The notes: generated by a model not told the origin, from the sequence alone. Positions 27,301 to 40,798 are shown, counted from the first letter of the stretch. The stretch: 64,000 nucleotides of DNA from Smittia aterrima (GCA_033063855.1 CP093829.1:19065537-19129536), one strand, 5' to 3'. A program made the numbers and translations.

Positions 27301-29745
27301 GTCGTAAACAAATGTTCAGGAGTTGAAAATACTTCGAATTGTTTTGGTTTCTGAGCTCAATTCAAGTTTCAAAGGTTCCAAGTGCCCTTGGAAATCGAAC
27401 ATTTGCTAATCTCTTGCGGCTGATTGCATTTCCCTCTGATAAATCGAGCAGTCATTAAGATTTCTCAAATGAGTTTGTTGAATAACAACCAACAAAACAA
27501 TGATTAATCGAGGAAGTATAACAAATTATTCGAACGTTGAGCATGAAAGTTTGTTTTTGAAAAATGACGAAGGTGTATCAGATAAGCCATCTGAATTTCA
27601 TCGACGTTAGTATGAGCTGAATGTGAATAATTTCATCGCTTCCCGGTCCCACACTTCGCATAATTATGACATCAATTAGTCCCTCGAAGTAATGAATTGT
27701 TCTAGAAATTACGAAAATGTGTGATTTATTAATCTCATCGAAGTTTGTGGTTGCTCGTCGTCGTGCTTGATAAAGTGAGGGGAGGATTATTTGAAAAATT
27801 CTTTAGATGTAAAGCGTTGGAATTTATCAGCCAACAAAGATTTTTCTTTAAGTACAAAAGCTCGGAGGATTTTTTGGGTTCGATAAATTTGATAAATTGA
27901 CTTCTCCTTCTCACTCACTCGCTGTTTCTGTCCAACCCAAAAATATGCGACGACGAGTTGTAAAAATTGGGTCATTTATGAGCCTAGATTGTACACATTT
28001 ATCTCCCAATTGTCCCTCGGTCAATGACGGTACTTACATGCAACCTACTGAGCTCGAACAAATGTCATAAAAATCAGAGATCAATTTAAAGGAAATTGTG
28101 TTGGATTTTTATGACATTCGGAAAATGACAAGCTCACTCGATTCGAGTGCAGGTGGGGATAAAAATATTTCAAATAAAATGAAGGAAAATACCAATTTCA
28201 ATAATGAACGAAGAATTGACCACACAAGGACTTTATAAATCGCCAATTGAGATTCTCGATGAATTGAATGCTCGTTTTCATGTTCTAAACTTTGAATAGA
28301 GGAAAATCTCGAGAATAGGAGAAGAGTTGATGGGACAAACCAGGCAAAAGAGATCGAGTCAATTTTCTGTCGAATTACATCAATTTATGGGATTTCTTTC
28401 TTTCCTCGTTGTCCGTTCTCTTGTGTCTGCTTCACAAGTTTAAGAGTTGTCGGAGTTGCTTTTCTCTCGTTGCCGCAAGAAAATTGAAAATGTTTTTCAC
28501 ATCACATCGAACAAAAGACGAGCTAACTCTAGGAACGAGATTCGAACGTAATTAGTCGACCAAGAGAACAACACGATGAAGATTTTAATTTTTCATGTTC
28601 ACTCTAAACTTCTTGTTTTCTAGTTTATTCTGAAGAGGTTGCCTTAGAGCAAAGAACTGCAATCCCTTCTTCCGCATAACCGTCGCTTAGTTCGAGAGAA
28701 GTTTTATTTGATATGCGCTCGCTCTTCCTCTTTAACCTCTAATCCGATATGAAGAAGTCTTTGATGTGAATATTTTATGCCATCAGTTTAACCTACATTC
28801 ATCCTATTTTGCCCGAATCCTTTTGCCGAAGCTTTCTCATCGATTTCACAAATATTTACGAAGGCGATTGAACTAGACTTTCAGAGCGGAACGTGTTTGA
28901 ATGATAAAACGCTTGGCTTGAAGGCGGAAAATTGAAAATGGCAACTTCAGAAATTAAGGAAATCATGAGAAAAATTAAGTTCTCCTTCGATATTCCTCGA
29001 GCAGACGAACGTTCGTACTTGCTGCATACAAATGTTCTTATGATTTTAAATTGTCTAAAATTGGAGAAGAAAAGTTTTTTTTTGTTTAAAGCTTATGTCG
29101 TCTGGCTGTCAAAACTTTTCACTTTACGATCAAAAGAAGCTGTTCAGCTATTTTGCTTCTGCTCTTCTTGCTTCTCTCATGCGATGCTCGTAATGTATTC
29201 AAAATTAAATGAATCCTTCACACTTGTGAGCTCTTCAGGCGAAACGAGCCGAATTCTATTATTAAAGGAGAAGGCGAGGCTGTAATGGTGAAACATAAAG
29301 CCTAAAAGCTCTCGCGGGCTGGAAAGGAGTTAGATGTGAATTTCGTTTCCTCATCACAAAAGTTGCTTTGTTCGATAAAAATTGCCTTTGATGTTAAGTA
29401 GAGTCTTGACACAATTTTCTCAAGACAATTTAATTCCCCGACACTTTCGTGCAACAAGAAGACGAACAGAATGTTCCTTAAGGAGTTTAAATATTTTATT
29501 GTCCCGAAAGTAAGCGGAGAGCGCCATTGATAATTCTTCTTTGAACATTTTCTGTGTACGAAGCTTCTTCTTCAAATTTAAACAGAAAAGTTATTGAGCC
29601 ATGCTCTTTATTCAGCTGTTTGCATTAATCGAATGAATTTTTCATTTCCTTGACTTTCCTATGCGAAACTCTTTTCGCTTGATTTTTATTCTCTCATGAA
29701 TTGTATATTTCATCAATTTTCTGTTGAACATCAAGGTCGTCCTCG
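9301..29745. other. Gene-free region, first part
   Basis: About 20 kb without any exon I can tie to a protein family. No reverse transcriptase, transposase or other mobile-element protein is seen. The content is AT-rich single-copy-looking DNA with many TAATTA/ATTAAT words and short microsatellites: (CTT)5 at 16581-16595 and (AAAG)n at about 23055-23074. There are isolated good splice signals, for example plus-strand acceptors ending at 10430 and 16605. It could be an intergenic regulatory region or a very large intron. Confidence 0.5.
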
Positions 29746-29754
29746 TATAAATAG
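29746..29754 (+). promoter_or_regulatory. TATA box TATAAATAG
   Basis: TATAAATAG is one of the strongest TATA matches in the window. A TCATCC initiator-like word begins 32 bases downstream (29778), which is the expected spacing. A 58-codon open frame follows at 29923. No transcript evidence is available. Confidence 0.3.
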
Positions 29755-29922
29755 CCTCAGTCTGATTCCATCTAATTTCATCCGTTTCTAAATTAGAATC
29801 TCAATCATCTTTGTTACATCATTTCGAAACGCCCCCGCTCAAGAAAGTCTGATTTCCATCAGGAAACGAAAATATTTTTATGAATTAGAGCGATTTTCTG
29901 CTGTGAATGCGAAATCAAACAC

Positions 29923-30099
29923 ATGGAGGAGAATTACTTCTCTCGAAACATTTTGAGTGCTTCGTGCATGTTCCGGTGGGTGGAGATGGATGTGGAATCA
30001 ATTGGATCTACACTGAATGAACATGTAGAGTTTCTCGGAGTGCACAGAGAAGAAGTTCTTTCAAAGGCTTTTTCTATGTTGAAAACTAAAGCTTCGTAG
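29923..30099 (+). CDS. Candidate small ORF, 58 residues, function unknown
   Basis: This is an ATG-to-TAG frame of 58 codons starting in a good context (AAACACATGG), about 145 bases below a TATA/initiator pair. The product would be acidic, beginning MEENYFSRN, with no signal peptide, membrane segment or recognisable motif. Its composition is less dominated by Lys, Phe and Asn than most chance frames in this AT-rich DNA. One earlier ATG (29879) opens a two-codon upstream frame. Chance frames of this length are common, so the promoter is the main support. It is not recognised as a member of any family. Confidence 0.2.
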   Translation: MEENYFSRNILSASCMFRWVEMDVESIGSTLNEHVEFLGVHREEVLSKAFSMLKTKAS

Positions 30100-33000
30100 G
30101 ATGAATCGAAGAACTGAACAGACTTTTTTTTATATCAGCAATGGTTAAACTTTCATTCTGGCTTGATAGAGCTTTATGGCTTTTTTTTAGTTTTCAAAGC
30201 TCGATTTTAAAACACATTTAAGTCGAAAAGGAAAATTCTCTTTATGGAAATACCAATGTCGGGGTCGGAGAAAGCTGGTTTACCTGGCCAGAAAACATTC
30301 GCAATCCCGATGAGGTCTTCATTTGAAAAGCCAAGCATTTATTTACGAGATTTTTATTCCATCTACATGAATACGATTTCTAGCAGAATTTAACATTCTC
30401 GTTCGCAAAAACTTTTATCGCAATTCAGGGCTGAGAGTAATTCTTTACATTGCGAACAACATTTTGTGCATCAGAGATTACAATTTCAATGGCACAAACG
30501 TTTCGCCATAATTACTTATTCTCGTTTCTGCAATCAACACAAAATTTGTTTACTTTTTTTTTACAGAATTTATCAAAGCTTAAAAACAGAGAATGAGTTC
30601 TTTTGAAACCTGAAACACTAACATGGGAGAAGAAATTTAACGAGATTTTTTAATAGAAAACGTAATATTCTTGTTATGATCTTATTTTCTTGTCTGTGCT
30701 TTCAGGAGCAGAAAATAGTTCTCTCGTATCTCTCGCTTGCTTCCTATGACAATTAGGTCATATTGCATGACGAAGCAGTGCTGCTGATGAGATCTCGGAT
30801 AACGCACTCGTTATCGTGTGCAGAACCTTGTTAGTTAATGTGCAAGGCATGCACGGAGAATTCATTATTCGAGGAGTTCTCCTTTGAAGTTATCTCAAGC
30901 GATCTTGCGATACGAGAAACCATTAAAAAGAGAGCAGTTTGAAATTAAAGTCAAATTAAAAGTCATTTCAACTGCCTCTTCTTAAATTCAGACTCTGAAC
31001 TTCAGAGTGAACGAGTTGTTTGCCATTTATTTTTGCGACAGCTTCCAAAACAACTAACAAGCAGAAGTCTTGTCGAGTGAAATCGCTTAATCCTCCATGT
31101 CCCGGAAAAAAAACGAAGCAAAAACATAAAAACATGAATGCTCTCAAGGTAAATATTAATGGAAATTTGTATGCTTTTCTTGCCTTTTTCGAGAGTCTTC
31201 TCTGTGAAGCTCTGATTTCACCATGAGCTCGGCTTGGCATGACACTGACGACGTCTGCATGTGCTCAGCAGAGGAGAAAAATCATGGTTTCCATTAAAGG
31301 ACGACGTCGCTTTCATCCTAAAATCACATTTACCTCCGTTTAAGAGTGAATGTGATTTCATTTTAAAAAAAGAGAGAGAAAGAAGAAAAATCCCAAGCAG
31401 GCAGCCGAAAGAAAAATCATATTTCAACTTTAATATTGTTTGAAATTTCATGCTCCACATCCATGCATAGAAAATTTCATTCGTTTTTCCAGTTCGTCGG
31501 ACAGAGAAAGAGAGAGACTATGAAACGAATGATATTTTGTCTGTGAGTTTCAGAGCCAAGACGACGAATGATGACGACGATCTGCTGGCGAAGGTTCACT
31601 TTGCTAGACGACTTTCTTTTGTGCCTCGACTACCTTCTCGTCTTATGAATTTATTTCCATCACATTCATCCATTATATCCTGGCGAAAAGTAGTTTATGA
31701 AGACGTGGAGAGGAAGAGTGAGACCAACTTCTTCCTTTGGAAAGCACAGACGACTAACATTAGATTAATGCGAGCAAGAGCTTGAAGGATTTATAATCCT
31801 ATTTTAACCTCCTTCGCTCAAGAGTGATGTGCACAAAGATTTTTAATTCCGGATCACGGAAATCTCTGTGTGTGTAAGAGGACGAGAAGCGAGACAGGAT
31901 GCGAAGTAAATCGCATTTGAGTAGTCATTTGATGTGGAGATACGTCGTACGATTATAATCCCGAGATTGGAATTTAACGCCAGAGTAATGTTAAGGTTCT
32001 TTCCGCTCTTACACCCTTCAAGCATTGAGTGAGGAGTTTAATTAATTCTTGACGAATATTTGTGATGATACCAAGAAATGTTGTGAACAGACGTTGACTT
32101 GCGTGTTCTGAAAAGCGAGTTGATTCATAAATCCGCTGCTGCGGCTGCTTCGAGCTATTGTTTCTCTGTCACTTCAGATTTCTAATAATCACAACTCGAG
32201 TCGTTTTGACGCTCCACTGCCTAATTGTTCTATTGAAACGAAACGCTTCACGTAACCACACAAAGCAGGTTCATTAAAGAAACATTTTGTTGATCTAAAT
32301 CAAACCTTAAACAATCTTAATTTCGTTGCTTGCTTCATCCCTCGTTGCAGAAAAGTTTCTTGTTGCCTTCGGCTTTCCACAAAAAAAAAATATTTCTTCT
32401 TGGTCGCTTCTACAAAAGGAAAACAGAAAAAAAAAAGTTTTTCGTTTTAAGAAAGTTGAGTTACGAGAGAAGTGCGCACGATATTTAAAGCGATGAAAAA
32501 AGTTTATGAAATCAACAGCAAGGCGAATTTATGAAGGCGACACGATCTGATAAAGCTCTTTAAGTGGCAATTCGATTCGCCTTTGTCGCCATTGAATGGA
32601 AAATCTCATTGCTCTAAAGATGTAAACGACTCACTCCGTTATCGAGAAGGTCTCGACGCCTATCAATATTCAATTTGCTTTCACAAGACTTCACCGCAAA
32701 GCCGATGAATGAAAATGAGAAAGCGAAGGAAAGCAAAACGCGCGCGCGTTTTTAGAGGAAAGAAGAAAGGAAGTCGTCGTGAGTTGCACGTGTAACGAAC
32801 ACATCTTAAATGCTAATTTGCTTCCGTCAATAACTGACGATAACGAGTCTGCGAATGTAGCGAGTGAACGAAACAAGAAAATAAAACAGCGAACGAATGA
32901 GCCAAGGCAGTTGATGATGATACAGCTGATTTATGTGTTCGCATTTACTCTTTGCAATCGACTGAGGAAAAACGGAAATCATCATTTTTTCCTTCTCTCA

Positions 33001-36000
33001 ACTGAATGAGCGAGTGAGTGAATGAATGACATGAGAACAAACATCACACGAAACACTTCAGTCGAGAGGCATGCGAAGGAAAAAGTCTGGAAACGAATGT
33101 TGTCAAGTTCGATAGCTTCAACACAAGTTTCCTTATTTATTCATGCTGCAATATTTATTTCAACATTTCGCACTGAATTTTCCATTTTGTCGCACATAAA
33201 GGAAGAGCTCTTATCATTTATGATGTGCATCAGCTTCAGCTTGAAATGGAAAATCAATTTTTTATGTGTTCGTAAACAACATGAGTTGATGCTAAAACAT
33301 TTCAAACTTGGATAGAGATCAACGAGCAGGCTCTTAAACGTTGATGACACGTGTAATAAGGATGACCTCGATCGATATCAATCTCAATGTGAATGCGAAT
33401 CATTTTGCTTACCTTCATCAGTCAATTTTACGACATGGATGTTCACACGATGAGCTTCAACTTTCCATTTCAATTAAGGACGTTTACCGCTTTAAATAGC
33501 GGCAAACGCTTCATTGTGCAACTTAATAAGACTTTCTCAGGGTTCTCGAATAATTTGCTCTCTGAGAATTAGTCTCAAAGCTTTGCTTCCGAGCCCTGAC
33601 GTTAGAGAAAATTCGATACAGCGAAATTGAGTTATCGTCGCTCGTCAGACACACAATTTTCCAATTTAGCTTTCGTTCAATAATTCCTCATGAAAATGTT
33701 TTTCGATGAGAGAGAGAGAGTTTAGAGCCGATAACTAGGAACACTCGAGGACGCGATTCAATTGAAATTCCGCCGTGCATGGATTTAATGTTCAAATGAA
33801 TTTCATCAATCATAATTTGTAATTTTTGTTCGTCACACGAGCGACGAGCTTTTCAGCAACGAATGTAATGCGATATTCAAGTCGAGCGTGAATAAATCGT
33901 CGAGCATTTGAAGGATTGTCGTAGCGAAATAAAAACAAACTCGAGGCTTAAAGCTCGTGCGAGCGAAAAAAGCTTCAAAATTATTGATTCGGCAAACATT
34001 TATTTTTCATTCGAATTCTAAAATTGAATTAAATTTACTCGCATACAGAATTCCGAGGCGTGATGGATTTCGACTGGTTGTGTAAACTCAGATGTGCGGA
34101 GAAAATTCGTAGAATCCATTATTAAGCCATTGTTGAGAATGTCAAGCTAAGAGAGTGAAAGACACACGCAGTGGAATCATCATCTCGTTTCGGGAAAAAA
34201 AATCTACACTTGGAAACTCATTCACAATTTGAATGAATCGCTCTTCTCTCGCTTTTTAAAGTCCTGTCAAAACGTCACTGATGTTTAGGAAACACAATGG
34301 AGAGAAATGAAAAGCAGAAAGCTTTCGGAATTTATGAGAAAGAAAGGAAAACAGAGCGAGTCTAATCAGATAAGGAGATTGCTTGAAAGTCTTCTGTTGC
34401 CTCAGTGAGTGAAAAGCATCAAAACTATTTAGCATAAATTCCTTGAGGCTTTCACATCAGGGCTTTTGATTCTCTGACGCACTATTTCATTCTAATTTCC
34501 CACATCGCTCGAAAGTTATTGTGACAACATCATCCTCAAGTTCCCATTCTGCTTTTCTGTCACTTTCCAAGTGACAATTTTCCTCCTCGAAGATTATTTT
34601 CCATTTGAAAGTTTTCACACCCCAAACGGCATCATCGAGGGAGTGATGGGAAAACTATAACGTTAACCTTAGTGTAGAAGCGAGAGGCGACATATTTATA
34701 ACTGTTTGTCATTGTTATAGAAAATTATTATTATTTCTTAAAATCTCAGAGCCAGCAAGGCATTTCTCGCCTTCCCCGACGGCGGAGCATCTTCAACGGT
34801 CTTTCAACTCTATTGAAAAGGATTGTTTTCCGATGGAAATATCTCGGATGCCGGGAACCTTAAGAGATTTTCAATCACATAAATTTCCCTTTATTATTTT
34901 AGTCACAGGAAGGGTTGAATGCGAAAGCCAATATTTTATTTTCACGATGTGCCTCCGAATGCCTTTCGCTCTTCCTTTTTTTTCGGGCGATGTCTGAAGA
35001 AATATTTGCACATCCAATCGTAAATTCCGATTTATGGAATATCATTAACGTTCATCTTTGATCAAAAGCTTACTCTCTAAGTCTCGATACACTAGAACTC
35101 ATTAAAATTGCTAATAAACTTTGTTCAAACACATTCCGGATAGAGGAAAAATCAATTAATTTAAATTAAACATTTCCAATATTCGCAAACAATTCGAACT
35201 TTTTAATTGAATTTTCAGGAAAAGATGATAAAATCAATATCTGTGAGCTTTCTCGGTTTCAGATGCAAGCTGGGAGAAATTAGTCGACTTCCGGGATTTG
35301 TCTCATCCCCAAAGTCGTCGTTGAGTGTTCAAAGAAAATCGGAAAACGGATACGATTCGACTTTCTCTTTCGAGATTTTCCACTCATTTTAATGCAAGTT
35401 CAGGCTGAGTAGGCGAAATCTTTTATTTTTGTGTTTTACTTTTAACAAAAAAGTTCATCTTTGCGGCTAATGAAATGAACTTTCTCAGTTTGGCTTCAGT
35501 TTGAAAACTGCAGAAAATAACCAAACTTCTTAAGAAATTTAATCTAAAGCAAATACTTGGTCGGCCTCTCGAAATATTCAGTTGAATTCACTGAGATTGT
35601 TTATGGATGCTTAAAATGTTATGGAAATTACTTTATAAAGGAAAACTTTTTATGACTTTCAAAAGCATAGACCGAGGGGGATATTGGTTATCGTGATGAA
35701 ACGACTGAGGTAAGCAAAAAGTCTTCTCTTCTTCGAATCCAACTGATTTGCATTTTTCATCCGACAGATAAGCTCTGCATTGCAAGGAAACCTTAAACCA
35801 GAAAAAAATTATTTTCGAGAGCAAAATAAACTGAAAAACTTTTCTGAGAAATCAAATCGAGAACTCAATGGAATCGAAAACTTTCTAGAAATGAAATTTA
35901 TTAAGCAATTGATTGTTTTTTGTTTTTCGAATGACTCGAAGGAATTTTTATTTAATTTTCTGTCAGGTGAAGGGAAACGACTTGCGAGAGAGAAAATTTC

Positions 36001-36034
36001 AAGGAAAATTGTTGATTTCACAGAAAAAGAGAGG

Positions 36035-36106
36035 AATTTGAGTTGTTTTGAGGACTCTCCCAGAGAGAAAGTCAAGAATTTGAATTGTTTTGAGCTCTCT
36101 CCTTGA
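36035..36106. repeat. 42-base tandem duplication, about 1.7 copies
   Basis: The 18-base unit AATTTGAGTTGTTTTGAG at 36035 recurs at 36077 as AATTTGAATTGTTTTGAG, offset 42 bases. The flanking CTCTC motifs repeat too. Since 42 is a multiple of three, both strands stay open through the repeat. That may explain the overlapping 103-108 codon frames here, which have no other support. Confidence 0.7.
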
Positions 36107-37128
36107 ATGGTACCTATCAACCCTCAGTGAATTTTCGATCGAAGGGGAAATAATTTTAAGGGGAAATTTATTTCTCTCTCAATGGAAGAATCCGCTGTGT
36201 CAGATAGCTCACATTGAATTCCAATAGTTCAGTTCAGTTCTGTCTTGTGCGGACTAACGACGTTCGTCTGACTGATAATCTTTATTGGAAAACGTCTCAC
36301 GACGATTTTCTCACGCGGCAATGAAAAGCGCAAATCTGCTTTTCACTCCTCGTCCCTTTGATGATTTTTCTGAATAAACTTATTGTGATGGTTTTTTGCC
36401 TGTCGCTTTGTATTCTTTAGTCTTCAATGAGACACTTGAAAGCGGAGGAAAAGCACAACAAAAGGCGGTTGATCCTGCCGGAGGGAATTTGTGGGATTAA
36501 TTAGAGAAACAATCGAAGAGACATAAAAACGTCACGTAATAAATAAAACAAACTTTAACATTTATGATTCTTACAAGCTTCACGTGCTGAATAATAAATT
36601 GAAAAAGCGAGTTTGCCATTTCCTTTGTTTTGTTATCTTCACTGACCGACCTGTTTCTGGGTTTCCGGATCCTAACATGACAGGAGCAAATTGTAGAGCT
36701 TCATTCGATTCAATTGCTCCTTGACCGCTTTCCGCACGTTATCGATAGGCTCCGACAGCTTTCATGACAAATTTATTTATAATTGTTCGATGCTTTCATC
36801 GTAAATAGCTTGTTTGCTAGCCTGGAAAGCTTCTAGAGCGTCGCAATGTAAATATGTTGTTGTTATTGCCTCAAACTGCAACTGAAATTGCTGGGCTCCC
36901 CGCAAACCTCAATTTTAGAATCCCCTGCCACCAAACCGATGAGTAGGAGCGACCACCGCATACACACTCACATGATTCATTTGCAAAGCTCTTCTCTCTG
37001 CTTTTATATTTCCATCAACAATTTTACAATTAAATACGGATTTGCGTGAATAATTACGGTGTGTGTGGCACGTTCGTTGGAGTCGTGTGATGGCGGGCCG
37101 ATCGAAGCCTTCCCGCGAAAGCGTTGAA

Positions 37129-37206
37129 AAGCATTATTAGCATAATTAAAAATGCTTTTAATTGGACAGCGCCGCGGTTGACGGTGTGTAATTAAAGAAG
37201 AAATGC
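37129..37206. promoter_or_regulatory. Candidate enhancer: homeodomain/POU-type site cluster
   Basis: Within 78 bases there are ATTAGCATAATTAA (an octamer/POU-like ATTAGCAT next to a TAAT core), a second AATGCTTTTAATT element in partly inverted arrangement, and GTGTAATTAAAG. A GC-rich stretch (CAGCGCCGCGG) separates them. Such packing is typical of insect developmental enhancers (family knowledge). Activity and target gene are unknown. Confidence 0.3.
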
Positions 37207-40200
37207 TTCGTGATTTGAATTTCATTGTAGACGCGGACACATAAAATGGAACTGATCGTCGCCTTTCAACTGCGTTTCCGTCTCGAAAGTCCAACCTAAG
37301 TTCCTGAGTTAATAAGCACTTTAGCTTTCTTCGCCATGGTTCGGAAAAGGAAAACTTTTTATATTTCTCCCTTCCTTGACTCGCTTTTTCACAGCTCACT
37401 CGATGAACAAAGAAGAAATTCAGTCGCTCGCTTAATATTCATTGCCAAAAAGTCCGAACGAGTAAAAAACTGATCAAACAGCAGCGATAGCTAAGGAACT
37501 TTCACCCAAAGCCATAAATCATAAAACTATCCGACACAGTTTTTGTAAGCGCACTACATAAGCCCAACATGTCCGAGGCGAAAGTTTTCTGTCGATTCAA
37601 CGATTAAAATATCTCTGACGTCTGTTGACTTTATAATTATTCTGCATTTAACGACGTCCGGCCACTACTCCTCGTTGTACAATCGTTCATCGCAATAATT
37701 AAAAGCGATTTGCTGTAAAGAAGGAAAACTTTCACGATAATTCTCGACAATGAGCTTCCGAAGGCCAACGGACTATGAAATGTGTTTGCAATGTTTTCCG
37801 TCAACAGAAGGAAAATTTTGTCGTTGCTGTGAAATGAATGCTGGAAAATTGCGGGGAAATTTCGAGGTTTAGGAAAATGAGTTTTATGGAAGAAAGTTTC
37901 TTCTATTAACTGCAAACTCGAAAATTGAATTTCACTGTCATCATTCTGTTAATTATAATTATTTCGGTTGAGACAATGCTGGTGCTGGTTGGAAGGAGAC
38001 GTAGTAAGAGTACTTAGCATGGAAACGAGCTTGCACGTAGAACGAGCAACTTTTCTCCTCTGTTCACATTACGCTGCTTCCTCGCTTGCGATATTTGAAA
38101 TCACGCTGTCGTTAGCTACTTGCTACAGCAGTTGCTTTTGAAATATGCTAATGGTGACGAAACCGACTGCGAGTACGTTAAGAACTTAAGCTTGAAAGAC
38201 TCAACTTGAGAGAGACGAATGAACTTCCAACAACGTTTTTCGCCTTTGAGAGTAGAACAAACTTCCCGAAGATATTCTAAAGTGTGAACTATGTTTGTAG
38301 CACATCTTATGAACTCCTCTCACGTGAAAGATCTACACGATGAATTACATTTTAATTATTAATCTTTGGAGCATGACAGCATCTGATAAAATATTCAGAT
38401 GGCACAAAATTAAGTTTCTGTCTCACTTTTCGGGTCGACGGAGTTCTCATCTTCCTCTCTTTCTTCTTCATCTCATGCTCTCATAACTTTTAGCGACGGA
38501 TAAGAAACATAGTTGAGTTGATCGTTGCCTGGGGGTGGTCGACTGCTGTCTCGAATCTACGTCTCGCTTAAACGCCTAATCTGCAAATATTTTAATTCTA
38601 AATTCTCGGAAGCAAGGATCGTATTAGGTGGAAGTTTTGATAGTTGCGCCTGGAAAACAAAGAAAATAGTTTGAGCACTCTACTCTCGAGACATTAAGCC
38701 TAGGAAAATTTCTCCGTTGTTTGATGCATGAGCTTTCCGCATTGTGCTCGGGTTGAAGCTAATTCTCGAATTCAGATGAGGTTTTCTTAAAAATGTTTTC
38801 TTAACAGTGAAATGCTTAAATAAATAATTTTCCTCTCAAGATTCTTCGCTGGCTTCTTCTCGACGAAAGCACAAAAATAAACAGACGGCATAAGAAATAA
38901 AAAGAATTCTTCGCAAAAGAGATTTTCGGATTGTTTTTCGGTTCACTCCCAAGTCTGCTTCCTCTTATTCATTCACGAAACAAATTTGCGTAATTTCTGA
39001 ACCGTCTTTCATGCAAGCAATAGCCACTAAGCAAATTATGTCATTTAAATATTTGAACTTCGAGAAAGCTCTTGGTGAGAGCTTAAACTTAAAGAGTTTC
39101 TCAAGACTTTTTTTTTTGTGTGGGAGGACGACTCTCAACAACAACAAAACTGAGGAAAGTATTGCAAATTTAATTCCAAAAACTTTTTCTCGAACAAGAT
39201 TGTTTTGGAAAGAATTTCGTTGTGTACCTTACGGCGAAAGAAACGACCGAAGCAGAATGAATTTATTCATTGCGAAAGTTCATGTAAAAAGCGTCGTCTC
39301 AACGTCCAACCGCAATTAAGTTCTCGTTTGAATCAGCCGTAAAAATTATATTCAATTGGCGCTTCCATAAGACTCTTTATCGTTGATGCAAAGGCATTAA
39401 AAGTTTCTTCCCAAGCCTTGCCAACTAAACTTCGTCGCACTCGCTCCGTTTTGCGAAATTTTATGAATTCAAAACATGCACTAGCGCCATAAGAAAGGAG
39501 ATTTTTTTCTGTAATTAAAAAGTTTTGTTGTTCCCCTCTCGCCTTCCCGGGAGCTGCTTACGTTCATTAAGCGGAATTATGTGTATTAGCATATTTTATG
39601 TGCAAACATTCCAGAGTGCGCTTTAGCTGGTTTGAGAACCAACCACGAATAGTTAAAACCTACATTTAAATTTAAATTGAACGCGAAAGGCATGAACGAC
39701 GAGAACTGAGAGGAACAGGAATCGAGCTCTGTGATTTTTCTCTCCTTAACTCCTTGAACGTGACCGAGTAAAATATGACTTTGCTTAACTGAATGTGACG
39801 TTAATTACGAGGGAGAAATGTTGTTTGCTCCTATTGCACGCACACCTCGTGTATGCATTAAAACTGAGCATTCAGTTAGGCTTTATGTTATGTACACGAT
39901 GTTTTCTAGATGCGAAACTATAAGATTTCATTCGCTACATTTTACGAGGTGTTTCGCGATACTTTTTGTTAGCGGCTGCCCTTCCCTTACGTGACCACAA
40001 AGTGGAAGGACAAAACTTTAAACCAACTAAAGATTTATGGAGCAAAGCTCGTGATTAGAGTTTCTTATTCTCCTTTGGAACCTGGGGAGGTAAACCCTGA
40101 ATCACATCCTACAAGTCAAGCTCTCTACACAAAGTCGCGTAATTGAATTGAAAGGAAAGACGCGAAGGCAAACACGGATGGCTATAAATAATATAAACTC

Positions 40201-40788
40201 ATGTTTTAGCCTTAAATAAACTGCAGAATAAACAGATAATATTTGTGCTGAGCCTGAGTATCGTGATAACAGGTGAAATTTGTGCGTGTTTTTCCAGAAT
40301 AAATTCATTTCAGAATTAATAATTTTCACTTCCTACGATGCCGTTCTCACCCGTCGTGGTTATGTCGTGTTTCTTAACGTTCCAATGAACTTCTAAGTTG
40401 GCGAAGCGATGGGAAAACTAACAGAGCAACATTCCGCAATTGTTTTGTAACTCAACTCATGCTATCGTGTGTCTGAGTCAAAGTGAAATTCTTAATTGAA
40501 ACATAATATTCTAGAAATATCTTTAACGCGAATGTCTTGATGAATAATAGAAATGTTGAAGTTGATATGACGTTACCTGAATGAGCCAAGACCGAATGAG
40601 CACAGCAGGAGAGAATTTCCATTCTTTTTCGATTTATTTTCTTTCCTTACAATCAGAGATTGTTGCATGCAACTTGCTGGCCCTTTCATCGACGCTGAGA
40701 GGGATTGTAATAAATTCTATTACGAAAGATGATGATGTCGACGCTTGACGTTTATGATTTTTATAGCAATTTTGTTAAGAAAACTAAA

Positions 40789-40798
40789 TTTATTTATT
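40789..40798 (-). other. Overlapping AATAAA poly(A) signals of the PGRP gene
   Basis: Two overlapping AATAAA words (AATAAATAAA) lie 35-44 bases past the PGRP stop codon on the minus strand. This is the expected position for a short 3' UTR and supports the stop at 40833 as the true gene end. Confidence 0.6.

Larger units (their letters stand above)
30100..40788. other. Gene-free region, second part
   Basis: No supportable gene. It contains a 42-base tandem duplication at 36035-36106, a dense homeodomain-type site cluster at 37129-37206, a GAGT/GAAT microsatellite at about 33004-33030 and a (GA)n run at 33707-33720. A 131-codon minus frame at 37004-37399 overlaps the site cluster and has chance-like composition. 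Confidence 0.5.

Noticed and set aside
33418..33480. Minus-strand open stretch ending at an AAG|GTAAGC donor
   Set aside because: Only about 20 codons, with a stop upstream and no usable acceptor; eight-base donor matches are expected by chance in this much sequence.
37004..37399. 131-codon minus frame
   Set aside because: No recognisable domain, and it overlaps the TAAT-rich site cluster whose base composition may keep the frame open.
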